A stretch of 64,000 nucleotides of DNA. Source: Vreelandella subterranea (GTDB taxonomy: Bacteria; Pseudomonadota; Gammaproteobacteria; Pseudomonadales; Halomonadaceae). The notes under the pieces were generated by a model. That model was given only the letters and a program-made list of their open reading frames with translations. It did not search any database and was not told the origin of the DNA. Both the position numbers and the translations under genes were made by a program. Positions 1-8,787 of this stretch are shown piece by piece; position 1 is the first letter of the stretch, and every line of letters starts with the position of its first letter. The stretch lies in the NCBI RefSeq assembly GCF_900111305.1, contig NZ_FOGS01000001.1, positions 496,001 to 560,000 of the forward strand. Reading direction: 5' to 3'.

Positions 1-885
1 GCCACCACGCGTCGGTTTCTCTCTCAACGGATCATGGGCACGGTGTTGGGATTGATCGTCGGTTGGGCATCCATCAGCCTGTTCCCCAACCCGCTGGTGC
101 AAAGCATGATCGCCGTGGCCGCCGGGGTATCGTTCTTCGCCAACCGCGAAAAGCACTACGTGATCGCCACCGCCTCGATTACCCTACTGGTGCTGTGCAG
201 TTTCAATCAGGTGGGCGATGGCTTCGATCTTATCTGGCCACGCCTGTTCGATACGCTGATTGGCGCCCTGATCGCGGGCCTGGCGGTATTCTTCATTTTG
301 CCCGATTGGCAAGGTCGGCGGCTGAATCGCGAGGCCGCGCATGTGCTGACCAACCATCGCCGCTACCTGGAAGAAATCATTCACCAGTACGAAGAAGGCA
401 AGCAGGACGATTTAGCGTATCGCCTGGCACGGCGCAATGCGCATAACGCCGATGCGGCGTTGTCCACGCTGCTCACCAATATGCTTCACGAGCCGGGGCA
501 CTACCGTAAGCAGGATGCCGACAACGGGCTGCGCTTTCTAGTGCTCTCCAACACCCTGCTGAGCCACCTTTCGGCACTCGGTGCCCATCGCCACCAGCTA
601 GCCGACGACGAGGACGACAGCGCGTCTGTGCCCGCCGCCAAGCGCATGTGCGAACTGCTCGACCAGCTCGCCGAGCAGCTTCAAAACCGCCAGCCGATCA
701 CCCCGCTGTCGGCCCAGGCGGAGGCACTGATCGCGCAGCTCGATGACCAAGACCCAGCCAAAGAGGAAAACGCCGTCACGCGTTACCGGCCCATCCAGAG
801 CCAGCTACGCCTGATTGCGAACCAGTTGGCACCGCTGAGCGAGGCGGCGAGTCGTCTGATTACCACGCCGGATCCAGCGACCTAG
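1..885 (+). CDS. YccS/FUSC-family inner-membrane protein, C-terminal part
   Basis: The reading frame is open from the first base, so the start lies outside the window; only the last 294 residues are visible. About the first 100 visible residues are hydrophobic, with three or four membrane segments and a short cytoplasmic turn carrying FFANREKHYV. A long helical, charged, soluble tail follows. This layout matches the second half of the YccS/FUSC-like family, which has two membrane blocks each followed by a cytoplasmic domain and is related to aromatic-acid efflux proteins. Transport substrate cannot be judged. It ends 6 bp before the stop of recG, which converges on it. Confidence 0.75.
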   Translation, partial: ATTRRFLSQRIMGTVLGLIVGWASISLFPNPLVQSMIAVAAGVSFFANREKHYVIATASITLLVLCSFNQVGDGFDLIWPRLFDTLIGALIAGLAVFFILPDWQGRRLNREAAHVLTNHRRYLEEIIHQYEEGKQDDLAYRLARRNAHNADAALSTLLTNMLHEPGHYRKQDADNGLRFLVLSNTLLSHLSALGAHRHQLADDEDDSASVPAAKRMCELLDQLAEQLQNRQPITPLSAQAEALIAQLDDQDPAKEENAVTRYRPIQSQLRLIANQLAPLSEAASRLITTPDPAT

Positions 886-891
886 CGTTGG

Positions 892-2970
892 CTAAACCTG
901 CCCATAGCGCCCGGCGGCTTCGCCCAGCCAGCGGCGCACCAGCACGGTGGTGATGTCCTTGTTGCCTTGCAGCGACTGGGCCAGGGCGGTGACCTGGTCC
1001 AGCAGGTCACCGTCGCGCTCCAGGTCGGCGATTTTCATCTGGGCCAGGCCGGTCTGGCGGGTGCCGAGGACTTCGCCGGGGCCACGGATTTCCAGGTCTT
1101 TCTCGGCGATGCGGAAACCATCGGTGGTTTCGCGCATCACCGCCAAACGCTGGCGGGAGGTTTTGGACAGCGGCGGGTGGTAGAGCAGCACGCAGAAGCT
1201 CTCGGTACTGCCGCGCCCCACGCGGCCGCGCAGCTGGTGCAACTGGGAAAGCCCCAGCCGCTCGGGGTTTTCGATAATCATCAGGCTGGCGTTGGGGACG
1301 TCCACGCCCACCTCGATCACCGTTGTGGCGACCAGTAAATCCAGCTCTCCTTCTTTAAACGCCGCCATCACCTCGGCTTTTTCGCTGGACTTCATGCGCC
1401 CGTGCACCAGGCCAATGGCAAGCTCCGGCAGCGCCTCGGTAAGCTCGTCGCGGGTGACTTCCGCCGCCTGGCACTGCAGCGCTTCGGACTCTTCGATTAG
1501 CGTGCACACCCAGTAGGCCTGGCGGCCTTCGCTGCAGGCGCGCCGGATACGCTCGACCACTTCGGGGCGGCGCTCGTCGGAGACCACTACGGTCTTGACC
1601 GGCGTCCGGCCGGGAGGAAGCTCGTCGATTACCGAGACATCCAGGTCCGCGTAGGCGCTCATGGCCAGCGTACGGGGAATCGGCGTGGCGGTCATGATCA
1701 ACTGATGCGGCGTCAGGCCGCCGGCTTCGCCTTTTTCACGCAGCGCCAGGCGCTGGTGCACGCCGAAACGGTGCTGTTCGTCGATAATCGCCAAGCCCAG
1801 GCACTGGAAATGTACATCGTCCTGAAACAGCGCATGGGTGCCCACCACCATGCGCGCACGGCCATCGGCAATCGCCGCCTTGGTATCCAGCCGCGCTTTA
1901 CCTTTGAGCTTGCCCGCCAGCCAGGCCACTTCGATGCCCAGTGGCTCGAACCAGGCTTTAAACGAGCGGTAGTGCTGCTCGGCGAGGATTTCCGTGGGCG
2001 CCATGATCGCCGCCTGGCAGTTCCCCGCCAGCGCCGACAGCGCCGCCATGGCGGCGACCACGGTCTTTCCCGAGCCCACATCGCCCTGTACCAGCCGCAA
2101 CATGGGGGCTGGGCGGGCAAGGTCCAGGGCAATTTCTTCCAGTACCCGCCCCTGGGCGCCGGTCAGGGCAAAGGGCAGTTGGGCGAGAAAACGCGCCTGA
2201 AGGCTTCGCCCGGACGGCAACTCGGGGGCACCATCCGCCTGGATGCGCAAACGCACCTCGCGCAGGCTTAGTTGGTGCGCCAGCAATTCTTCCAACGCCA
2301 GACGCCGCGTCGCCGGGTGCTGGCCGTGGGTCAGCTGTTCCAGGTCGGCATCCGGCGGCGGCTGGTGGAGTAGCTTCAAGCTGGCGTGCAGCCCGGGTAG
2401 CTGAAAGCGCTGGCGCAGGGCGTCGGGAATAACGTCGGGCAGCGCCTCGGGCTGATTTTCCAAAAGCCCCAGCGCCTGTTGGGTCAGGGCGCGCAGGCGC
2501 GTTTGATGCAACCCTTCGGTGGCGGGGTAGATCGGCGTAAAGTATTCGTCGACCGGCGTTTCGCTGCCACCGCTCAGCCTGTATTCGGGGTGATAGATTT
2601 CCAGCCCCGTCGCCCCGGCGCGGGCTTCACCAAACGCCCGCACGGTGGCCCCAGGCTTCAGCTGTTGCTGCTGGGCGGGGGAGAAATGAAAAAAGCGCAG
2701 GCTTAAAATGCCGCTATTATCACGCAACCGCACCAGCAGGCTGCGTCGGCGCCCTTTGACCACGTCGCAGGCGGTGACCTCGCCCTCGATCACCGCCTCG
2801 CTGCCCGCGCGTAGCTCGCCGATTGGCGTCAGCCGGGTGCGGTCCTGGTAACGCAACGGCAGATGAAACAGCAGGTCGCTGACCTGCTCGATCCCCAGGC
2901 GGCCGAGCTTTAGCGCCAGTGCCTCTCCTACGCCTTTAAGGGCGGTGACCGGTGCCGAAAGCGCCGTCAT
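892..2970 (-). CDS. recG: ATP-dependent DNA helicase RecG
   Basis: RecG remodels stalled replication forks and branch-migrates recombination intermediates. The 692-residue product is almost exactly the length of E. coli RecG. The N-terminal wedge region begins with a helix-hairpin-helix-like stretch (LKGVGEALALKLGRLGIEQV). Helicase motifs follow: Walker A GDVGSGKT, the DEQH box in IIDEQHRFG, and motif VI QLRGRVGRG. I chose the ATG at 2970 and not the upstream in-frame start at 3006 because the family starts there and because it overlaps the oxyR stop as ATGA, which implies translational coupling. Convergent with the YccS-like gene. Confidence 0.97.
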   Translation of the reverse strand: MTALSAPVTALKGVGEALALKLGRLGIEQVSDLLFHLPLRYQDRTRLTPIGELRAGSEAVIEGEVTACDVVKGRRRSLLVRLRDNSGILSLRFFHFSPAQQQQLKPGATVRAFGEARAGATGLEIYHPEYRLSGGSETPVDEYFTPIYPATEGLHQTRLRALTQQALGLLENQPEALPDVIPDALRQRFQLPGLHASLKLLHQPPPDADLEQLTHGQHPATRRLALEELLAHQLSLREVRLRIQADGAPELPSGRSLQARFLAQLPFALTGAQGRVLEEIALDLARPAPMLRLVQGDVGSGKTVVAAMAALSALAGNCQAAIMAPTEILAEQHYRSFKAWFEPLGIEVAWLAGKLKGKARLDTKAAIADGRARMVVGTHALFQDDVHFQCLGLAIIDEQHRFGVHQRLALREKGEAGGLTPHQLIMTATPIPRTLAMSAYADLDVSVIDELPPGRTPVKTVVVSDERRPEVVERIRRACSEGRQAYWVCTLIEESEALQCQAAEVTRDELTEALPELAIGLVHGRMKSSEKAEVMAAFKEGELDLLVATTVIEVGVDVPNASLMIIENPERLGLSQLHQLRGRVGRGSTESFCVLLYHPPLSKTSRQRLAVMRETTDGFRIAEKDLEIRGPGEVLGTRQTGLAQMKIADLERDGDLLDQVTALAQSLQGNKDITTVLVRRWLGEAAGRYGQV

Positions 2971-3896
2971 GAGGCAACCGTCGACGCCTGGGCTGGCTGA
3001 CGACAATGATTGATGGCGTTGACCAACGCATCAATGGCTTTGGGGCGCGGAAAGCTGGCCCGCCAGGCAATCGCTACCGTTCGCGAGGGTGCCGGGCTGA
3101 CAAAGGGGCGGCTGACCAGCATGGCGTTTTCATACTGGTCGGTGCCCAGCGCCGACTGAGGCAGCACGGTGATGCCCAGCTTGGAGGCCACCATATGCCG
3201 GATTGTCTCCAGCGAGCCACCTTCGGCAATGAGCGTATTATTGGGATTGTTGAGCTTTTGCGTGATCGCAGGGCAGGCTTCCAACAACTGGTCGCGGAAA
3301 CAGTGGCCTTCCCCCAGCAGTAGCAGACGCTCTTCCAATAGCTCTTCTTTATGGATGGCCTCCCGCGCTTCCCAGCGATGCTTGGCGGGCAGCAGTACCT
3401 CAAAGGTCTCATCGTAAATCGGCTTGGTCACCACGTCGGTTTCGGTAAACGGCAACGCCACGATGATGACATCCAGCTCACCGCTGCGCAGCTTGGTACG
3501 CAACCCGCCGGTCAAGCCTTCTTCAATATACAAGGGCATTTGCGGTGCGGCCTTGGCCAGTTCGGGCACCAGGTGCGGGAACAGATAGGGGCCGATGGTA
3601 TAAATGGCCCCGATACGCAGTGGATTGGCAAGCTGGTCTTTACCCGCGCTGGCCATGTCGAAGATAAGGCTACTCTGCTCAAGTACGCGCTGCGCCTGGG
3701 CGATGATCTTTTCACCTAACGGCGTTACCTGGACCGTCGCCTTGGAACGCTCGAACAGTGGCGTTTCCAATTCATCCTCGAGTTTTTTGACCGCCACCGA
3801 CAAGGTGGGCTGGGAAACATGACAGCGCTCGGCGGCACGGCCAAAGTGGCGTTCTTGGGCAAGGGTTACGATGTAGCGAAGTTCTGTTAAAGTCAT
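2967..3896 (-). CDS. oxyR: Hydrogen-peroxide sensing LysR-type regulator OxyR
   Basis: OxyR activates peroxide-defence genes when two cysteines form a disulfide. The N-terminal winged HTH (MTLTELRYIVTLAQERHFG onward) is typical. The redox pair is visible as HCFRDQLLEACP; counted from the ATG at 3896 the cysteines fall at residues 199 and 208, the same numbers as in E. coli OxyR. The protein is 309 residues. The frame stays open to 3971, but the family always starts at MTLTEL, so 3896 is preferred. It is followed by recG through an ATGA overlap, an arrangement also known in Pseudomonas. Upstream lies an inverted repeat at 3998-4027 that could be an autoregulatory site. Confidence 0.95.
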   Translation of the reverse strand: MTLTELRYIVTLAQERHFGRAAERCHVSQPTLSVAVKKLEDELETPLFERSKATVQVTPLGEKIIAQAQRVLEQSSLIFDMASAGKDQLANPLRIGAIYTIGPYLFPHLVPELAKAAPQMPLYIEEGLTGGLRTKLRSGELDVIIVALPFTETDVVTKPIYDETFEVLLPAKHRWEAREAIHKEELLEERLLLLGEGHCFRDQLLEACPAITQKLNNPNNTLIAEGGSLETIRHMVASKLGITVLPQSALGTDQYENAMLVSRPFVSPAPSRTVAIAWRASFPRPKAIDALVNAINHCRQPAQASTVAS

Positions 3897-3997
3897 ATTG
3901 GCGCCAGTGGCATCCTCTCGTAGCAGCTTGTGACTAGCGATCGCGACAGTTAGCGGGTAGGAAAAGGACACAGACAGGCCCTGCTGACGATGTCATC

Positions 3998-4027
3998 TCT
4001 ACAATTGCTTCTATAGGGAATTGTAGA
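3998..4027. promoter_or_regulatory. Perfect 9-bp inverted repeat between oxyR and the SDR gene
   Basis: TCTACAATT at 3998-4006 and AATTGTAGA at 4019-4027 are perfect inverted copies separated by 12 bp. They sit in the divergent intergenic region about 100 bp upstream of the oxyR ATG and 50 bp upstream of the SDR gene. The geometry suits a dimeric regulator; OxyR itself or another LysR protein is the obvious candidate, but the repeat does not clearly match the OxyR consensus of four spaced ATAG/CTAT elements. Binding is inferred. Confidence 0.4.
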
Positions 4028-4076
4028 TCAGGGACCTTGTATCTAATAGGGATTATTTATCAACAGGAGCGAGCAA

Positions 4077-4958
4077 GTGACGCTAACCGTACTCATTATT
4101 GGCTGTGGCGATATCGGCATAACGCTCGGTCGCGAACTGCTCAGCGAAGGACACCGCGTGATTGGCGTTCGTCGCCGTATCGAAGCCCTGCAGGATACCG
4201 GCATCGAGCCCTTGGCATTGGACCTCAATGAGCTTGAATACGCCGACGCAAGCGCGCTTCCCGAGGCGGATTACGTCATTTATACGGTGAGCGCCGACCA
4301 CTTTGAAGAAAGTGCCTACCAGAGCGCTTACCCCGAGGGCCTGAAACGGGTACTGAGCGTCATGGAACAACACGCCACACCGCCACGCCGCGTGTTTTTC
4401 GTGTCGTCGACCAGCGTCTACGGCCAGCAGGAAGGCGAGGTGGTCAACGAGGAAAGCCCGACCGAACCGACAAGCTTCTCCGGCACGCTGATGTGCGAAG
4501 CCGAACAGGCGCTGATCAACCACCCGCTACCTGGCACCGTAGTGCGCTTTTCGGGCATCTATGGTCCTGGCCGCGACCGGCTCATCCATCAGGTCGCTGA
4601 AGGGCGGCTCGCCGCGGTCACCCCGGTGATCTATTCCAACCGTATTCACCGCGACGACTGCACCGGCATTCTGGCCCATCTGATTCACTGCCAGGAAAAT
4701 GGCCGACCGCTGGCGGACCTCTACCTGGGGAGCGATTGCGAACCGGTCACCATGCATAACGTGATGGACTGGATTGCCAAGCAGCTCAAGGTCGCGTCCA
4801 CCGACACGATGCAATCGCCGCTGCGTCGACGCACCAGCAAGCGTTGCGATAACCGGCGGATCCTCGAAACCGGCTATCAATTCCGCTACCCAACGTTCCG
4901 CGAGGGCTACGCTCAGGTATTGAAAGAAGGCGGCTTCTGGCGCGTGCAAAAAGCGTAA
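4077..4958 (+). CDS. NAD(P)-binding SDR/epimerase-fold protein (YeeZ-like)
   Basis: This 293-residue protein begins with a dinucleotide-binding Rossmann motif (LIIGCGDIGITLGREL) and has the extended-SDR serine/tyrosine region in VSSTSVYGQQEGEV. The overall form matches the YeeZ group of NAD-dependent epimerase/dehydratase-like proteins. The usual YxxxK catalytic pair is not obvious, as in other YeeZ-type proteins, so activity on a sugar nucleotide should not be assumed. The start is GTG at 4077, preceded by a GGAGCGA ribosome-binding site. It diverges from oxyR and converges on ridA. Physiological role unknown. Confidence 0.75.
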   Translation: MTLTVLIIGCGDIGITLGRELLSEGHRVIGVRRRIEALQDTGIEPLALDLNELEYADASALPEADYVIYTVSADHFEESAYQSAYPEGLKRVLSVMEQHATPPRRVFFVSSTSVYGQQEGEVVNEESPTEPTSFSGTLMCEAEQALINHPLPGTVVRFSGIYGPGRDRLIHQVAEGRLAAVTPVIYSNRIHRDDCTGILAHLIHCQENGRPLADLYLGSDCEPVTMHNVMDWIAKQLKVASTDTMQSPLRRRTSKRCDNRRILETGYQFRYPTFREGYAQVLKEGGFWRVQKA

Positions 4959-4981
4959 CCGTCATCACGGGCCCATCACAC

Positions 4982-5036
4982 TGCCATGAGCCTCCAGCCT
5001 GCTCATGGCAGATACTTACTCATGGCAGATGCTTGC
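4982..5036. repeat. Hairpin followed by 17-nt tandem repeat between convergent genes
   Basis: TGCCATGAGC (4982-4991) and GCTCATGGCA (5001-5010) form a perfect 10-bp stem with a 9-nt loop. Starting inside the right arm, a 17-nt unit (CTCATGGCAGATRCTTR) occurs twice in tandem, at 5002-5018 and 5019-5035, followed by the start of a third copy. The hairpin lies between the SDR gene and ridA, which converge, so it may act as a bidirectional terminator although there is no U-run. The tandem copies look like replication slippage. Confidence 0.5.
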
Positions 5037-5042
5037 TCTGCC

Positions 5043-5432
5043 TTAATCGCCAATGACCATGACGGCTTCGGCTTCCACCTGGCTCCCCTTGGGCAGGGCT
5101 TTTACCCCCACCGCGGCACGGGCCGGGAATGGCATATCGAAAAACTCTTCCATCACCTTGTTCACGATCGCGAAGTTATCCAGCTCGACCAGGTACAGGT
5201 TCAGCTTGACGATATCGCCAAGCGTCCCGGCGGCTTCTTCGCAGACCGCCTGCAGGTTGGTAAATACTTGACGAGCCTGCAGCTCAAAATCGTCCGAGAC
5301 GATTTCCATGGTGGCCGGGTCCAGCGGAATCTGGCCTGACAGGTACACGGTATTGCCTGCTTTAACCGCCTGAGAGTAGGGGCCGATAGCAGCGGGGGCT
5401 TTCTCGGTGTTGATAACAGCTTTGTTGCTCAT
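5043..5432 (-). CDS. ridA: RidA, reactive enamine/imine deaminase
   Basis: RidA hydrolyses the 2-aminoacrylate enamine/imine released by PLP enzymes such as threonine dehydratase. The 129-residue length, the N-terminal AIGPYSQAVKAG, the VYLSGQIPLDP strand and the C-terminal FPARAAVGVKALPKG with the catalytic arginine are all diagnostic of the YjgF/YER057c/UK114 family. It lies just downstream of spoT on the same strand, as in Pseudomonas, with a 98-bp gap containing a weak CCATGGC/GCCATGG inverted repeat (5481-5505). It may be read from the spoT transcript or its own promoter. Confidence 0.95.
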   Translation of the reverse strand: MSNKAVINTEKAPAAIGPYSQAVKAGNTVYLSGQIPLDPATMEIVSDDFELQARQVFTNLQAVCEEAAGTLGDIVKLNLYLVELDNFAIVNKVMEEFFDMPFPARAAVGVKALPKGSQVEAEAVMVIGD

Positions 5433-5530
5433 TGGATGTCATGCTCCTTGGTGCACTCAACGTTGATCATGGTGGTCTCGCCATGGCTAACGCTGCCAGC
5501 CATGGGCCAGCAGGTCGCCACAGCGGGCGC

Positions 5531-7660
5531 TTAATTTGCCATGCGGGTTATTTTGCTGACGTTAGGCAGGTTGCGAATACGTTTCATGATGCGGGCAAGG
5601 TGAACGCGACCCTTTACTGCAAGCGTGAGGTTCACCGTGGCGAGACGCGCATCGCGCTCTTCGATCCCGATGCGCTCGATGTTGGCATCCGCATCGGTGA
5701 CCAGCCCGGCGAGTTGCGCCACGATCCCTCGGCGACTTTCGATTTCAATGCGAAGGACAACCGGGAAGTCTTCGTCGATGTTCTCTGACCATTCCAGCGC
5801 AAAGACTTTATCGGGGTCGTCTCTGTCCATCAGGTTTTTACATTCAGACCGGTGTACCACAAGCCCTTTCCCCATCGAAAGGTGGCCGATGATGCTATCG
5901 CCGGGCAGCGGGTGACAGCAGCGGGCAAAGTTGATGACCATGCCCTCGCTGCCGCTTATCACCACCGGTTTATGGTGGGTGCCTTCGTTAATCTGCTCGC
6001 TGGGATGACCGTCCGCAACATCCACCAGGCGCCGCGCGACGACGTGGGCAACGCGGTTGCCAAGGCCCAACGACTCTAACAGTGCCTCTTCCGACGACAC
6101 GTCGAGTTGCTCGAACGCACGGCTTATCACCGTCGGCTCCAGCTCTTCCAGGCTGGTATTGAAAGGGGCCAGCGCCTTGTTCAACAGCCGCCGCCCGAGC
6201 ATCACCGCTTCGGTATGCTGCTGATGCTTGAGGGCATGACGAATGGCCGAGCGCGCCTTGGCCGTGGTGACGAAGTTCAGCCACGCCAGATTGGGACGGG
6301 CCCCGGGCGCCGTGATGATTTCCAGCGTCTGACCACTCTCGAGACGCGTGGAAAGCGGCGCCAGATGGCGATCGATGCGGCAGGCGATGCAGTGATTGCC
6401 GATATCGGTGTGCACCGTATAGGCGAAGTCGATCACGGTAGCGCCCTGGGGCAGCTCCATGATGTCGCCCTTGGGGGTAAACACGTAGATATCGTCGGGA
6501 AACAGGTCGTTTTTGACGTGCTCGATGAACTCCAGAGAATCCCCGGCATGGCGCTGCATCTCCAAAAGCCCTTTCACCCAGGCCCGGGCGCGGGCATGGC
6601 TGCCTTCGGCGATCGGATGCGAGGTTTGCCCGGCTTTATATAGCCAGTGGGCGGCGATGCCGTTATTGGCCATGGCCTCCATTTCCCGGGTGCGAATCTG
6701 CACCTCGATGGGCATGCCCCGCGCGCCAAACAGGGTGGTGTGAAGGCTCTGGTAGCCGTTGGCCTTGGGAATCGCGATGTAGTCCTTGAAGCGCCCCGGC
6801 ACCGGTTTATACAGATTATGCACCACGCCCAGAATGCGATAGCAGCTGGCCACATCGTCGGTGATGATGCGAAAGCCGAACACATCCATGATTTCGACAA
6901 AGGGTTTGCGCTGGTCGCGCATCTTGCGATAGATCGACAGCAGATGCTTTTGGCGGCCGACGACCGTACCGCTCAGGCCTTCGTCGTCGACGCTTTTTTG
7001 CAATGTCGCCTGGACTTCCCGCATCGCACTGCGCCGATGCCCGCGGGCGTTGGAGACAGCCCGCTTGATTCGCTCCGACCGCATCGGGTGGATCGCCTGG
7101 AAGGACAGGTCCTCGAGTTCGACGCGGATGGTGTTGATACCCAATCGCCCGGCAATGCGGGCATAGATTTCCAGGGTTTCACGGGCGATGCGACGCTTTT
7201 TGTCGGGGCGCAGTGCGCCCAGGGTGCGCATGTTATGCAGCCGGTCGGCGAGCTTGACGATAATCACGCGGATATCCCGCGACATCGCCAGGACCATCTT
7301 CTGGAAATTTTCCGCCTGGGCGACGGCTTTATCTTCGAAGGTGATCTGGGTCAGCTTGGAGACGCCGTCAACCAGTTCCGCCACTGGCTCGCCGAACTGG
7401 GCGCCGAGGGCTTGTTTCGATACACCGGTGTCTTCAATCACATCGTGCAGCATGGCAGCCATCAAGCTTTGATGGTCCATGTGCATGTTGGCAAGGATGT
7501 TGGCTACCGCCAGGGGGTGGGTAACATAAGGTTCGCCGGAGCGACGCCGCTGACCGTCGTGGGCCTGCTCAGCGTAATAAAAGGCGCGTTTGACCTGTTG
7601 AATCTCGCCGGGGGGTAAGTAGCCGCCGAGTCGGTCGGCCAGGTCATCAATGGTAAACAT
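5531..7660 (-). CDS. spoT: Bifunctional (p)ppGpp synthetase/hydrolase SpoT
   Basis: It makes and degrades the stringent-response alarmones. Domains in order: an N-terminal HD hydrolase domain (YVTHPLAVA; LHDVIEDT, residues about 69-80), an alarmone synthetase domain (YQSLHTTLFG; IEVQIRTREMEAMA), a TGS domain (IYVFTPKGDIMELPQGATVI), a helical and zinc-finger-like region with the CCHPLPGD motif, and a C-terminal ACT domain. An intact HDxxED motif supports hydrolase activity. At 709 residues it is of normal length. It lies 28 bp downstream of rpoZ in the conserved gmk-rpoZ-spoT order. Confidence 0.97.
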   Translation of the reverse strand: MFTIDDLADRLGGYLPPGEIQQVKRAFYYAEQAHDGQRRRSGEPYVTHPLAVANILANMHMDHQSLMAAMLHDVIEDTGVSKQALGAQFGEPVAELVDGVSKLTQITFEDKAVAQAENFQKMVLAMSRDIRVIIVKLADRLHNMRTLGALRPDKKRRIARETLEIYARIAGRLGINTIRVELEDLSFQAIHPMRSERIKRAVSNARGHRRSAMREVQATLQKSVDDEGLSGTVVGRQKHLLSIYRKMRDQRKPFVEIMDVFGFRIITDDVASCYRILGVVHNLYKPVPGRFKDYIAIPKANGYQSLHTTLFGARGMPIEVQIRTREMEAMANNGIAAHWLYKAGQTSHPIAEGSHARARAWVKGLLEMQRHAGDSLEFIEHVKNDLFPDDIYVFTPKGDIMELPQGATVIDFAYTVHTDIGNHCIACRIDRHLAPLSTRLESGQTLEIITAPGARPNLAWLNFVTTAKARSAIRHALKHQQHTEAVMLGRRLLNKALAPFNTSLEELEPTVISRAFEQLDVSSEEALLESLGLGNRVAHVVARRLVDVADGHPSEQINEGTHHKPVVISGSEGMVINFARCCHPLPGDSIIGHLSMGKGLVVHRSECKNLMDRDDPDKVFALEWSENIDEDFPVVLRIEIESRRGIVAQLAGLVTDADANIERIGIEERDARLATVNLTLAVKGRVHLARIMKRIRNLPNVSKITRMAN

Positions 7661-7688
7661 TCACCGCGCCTCTAATCGGTCGTGAATC

Positions 7689-7949
7689 CTAGTCGTCGAT
7701 TTGTGCGCTGGGAGCCATTGCTGGACGAGCGCGAACAGGTGCTTCAACCGGTTCGTCCAGTACCGTGTGATCGACCAGGCCCGCCGCGATTTCACGCAGC
7801 GCCATGACCGTGGGCTTGTCATTTTCCCAGGGTAGCTGTGAATCGCGCGTACCCCGCGCCAGCTGGCGAGCACGCTGGGTGGAAATCATCACGAGCTTGA
7901 AACGATTTTCGACATGATCAAGACAATCTTCAACGGTGACGCGAGCCAT
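7689..7949 (-). CDS. rpoZ: RNA polymerase omega subunit
   Basis: Omega helps assemble the beta-prime subunit and, in proteobacteria, forms part of a ppGpp site on RNA polymerase. The 86-residue product begins [17 protein letters not shown] and contains the conserved RARQLARGT and [13 protein letters not shown] segments. The C-terminal tail is proline/alanine-rich and variable, as usual. It sits between gmk and spoT, the standard gammaproteobacterial arrangement that groups the alarmone enzyme with the subunit its product binds. Confidence 0.96.
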   Translation of the reverse strand: MARVTVEDCLDHVENRFKLVMISTQRARQLARGTRDSQLPWENDKPTVMALREIAAGLVDHTVLDEPVEAPVRARPAMAPSAQIDD

Positions 7950-7972
7950 GGGTGCCTTCCTGTAATAACGAT

Positions 7973-8013
7973 GCTGGATCGCGTCCGTGAGAGGTCAAAC
8001 GGGTCGATCCAGC
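7973..8013. promoter_or_regulatory. Inverted repeat in the gmk-rpoZ gap
   Basis: GCTGGATCG (7973-7981) and CGATCCAGC (8005-8013) are perfect 9-bp inverted copies separated by 23 bp in the 89-bp gap between gmk and rpoZ. The spacer is long for a terminator. It could be an attenuating RNA structure or a protein site upstream of rpoZ. No function is shown. Confidence 0.3.
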
Positions 8014-8038
8014 TAAAGAGGGTGTAGAACCTTGTAGA

Positions 8039-8671
8039 TTACTCGACGCCGGGCGCCTGTGACAAGAGCGTTGCCAGCAAGGAGGCGTGGCGTTCGCTCA
8101 TTAGCGGGCACGCCAGGCGACGGCTGATGACCAACGACTGCAATTCCTGCAGGGCCGTCGTGAAGTCATCGTTGACCACCAGGTAGTCGTATTCGTCATA
8201 GTGCGACATTTCGCTGATCGCATCACGCATGCGTCGCGCGATGATGGCGTGCTCGTCGGTCCCCCGACTGGCCAGGCGACGCTCAAGCTCGCTGCGCGAC
8301 GGCGGCAGTATGAAGATCGACACGGCCTCGGGCATTTGTTCGCGCACCTGGCGCGCGCCCTGCCAGTCAATCTCGAGAATCACGTCCTGGCCAGCATCAA
8401 GTACCGTTTGAGCCGCCTTGCGCGAGGTACCGTAGTAATTATCGAAAACCTTGGCGTACTCAAAGAACTCGCCACGCGCAATCATTCCCTCAAAGGTCGC
8501 CGCATCGGTGAAGTGGTAATTGACACCATCGACCTCACCCTCGCGCTTGGCCCGGGTGGTGTGCGATACCGACACCTGGATGCCATCGAGGCTTTCGATC
8601 AGCTCGCGTACCAGGCTGGTTTTACCCGCCCCCGATGGGGCAGAAACGATAAACAGTGTACCTTGGGACAT
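8039..8671 (-). CDS. gmk: Guanylate kinase
   Basis: It phosphorylates GMP to GDP. The P-loop is FIVSAPSGAGKTSLV at residues 7-21, followed by the GMP-binding segment SHTTRAKREGEVDGVNYHF and the lid around SRGTDEHAIIARRM. The 210-residue length is normal. It heads the gmk-rpoZ-spoT run. In Pseudomonas the next gene upstream is yicC; here yicC is 21 kb away at 30.2 kb, so a large block separates two ancestral neighbours. Confidence 0.97.
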   Translation of the reverse strand: MSQGTLFIVSAPSGAGKTSLVRELIESLDGIQVSVSHTTRAKREGEVDGVNYHFTDAATFEGMIARGEFFEYAKVFDNYYGTSRKAAQTVLDAGQDVILEIDWQGARQVREQMPEAVSIFILPPSRSELERRLASRGTDEHAIIARRMRDAISEMSHYDEYDYLVVNDDFTTALQELQSLVISRRLACPLMSERHASLLATLLSQAPGVE

Positions 8672-8787
8672 ACGCGCTTCCCTTGTTGGCGAGGTAAACT
8701 CGTGCGATTAAAGCAGTGTAGAAAAGTGACGCAGTATCGCACACCCATCGCGACGACTGTAGCGTTTCGCAGAACAGGGAGGTGACG

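Noticed and set aside
6647..7618. A 323-codon open frame opposite spoT
   Set aside because: It lies wholly inside spoT on the other strand, has no ribosome-binding site or recognisable domain, and is explained by GC-rich codon use.
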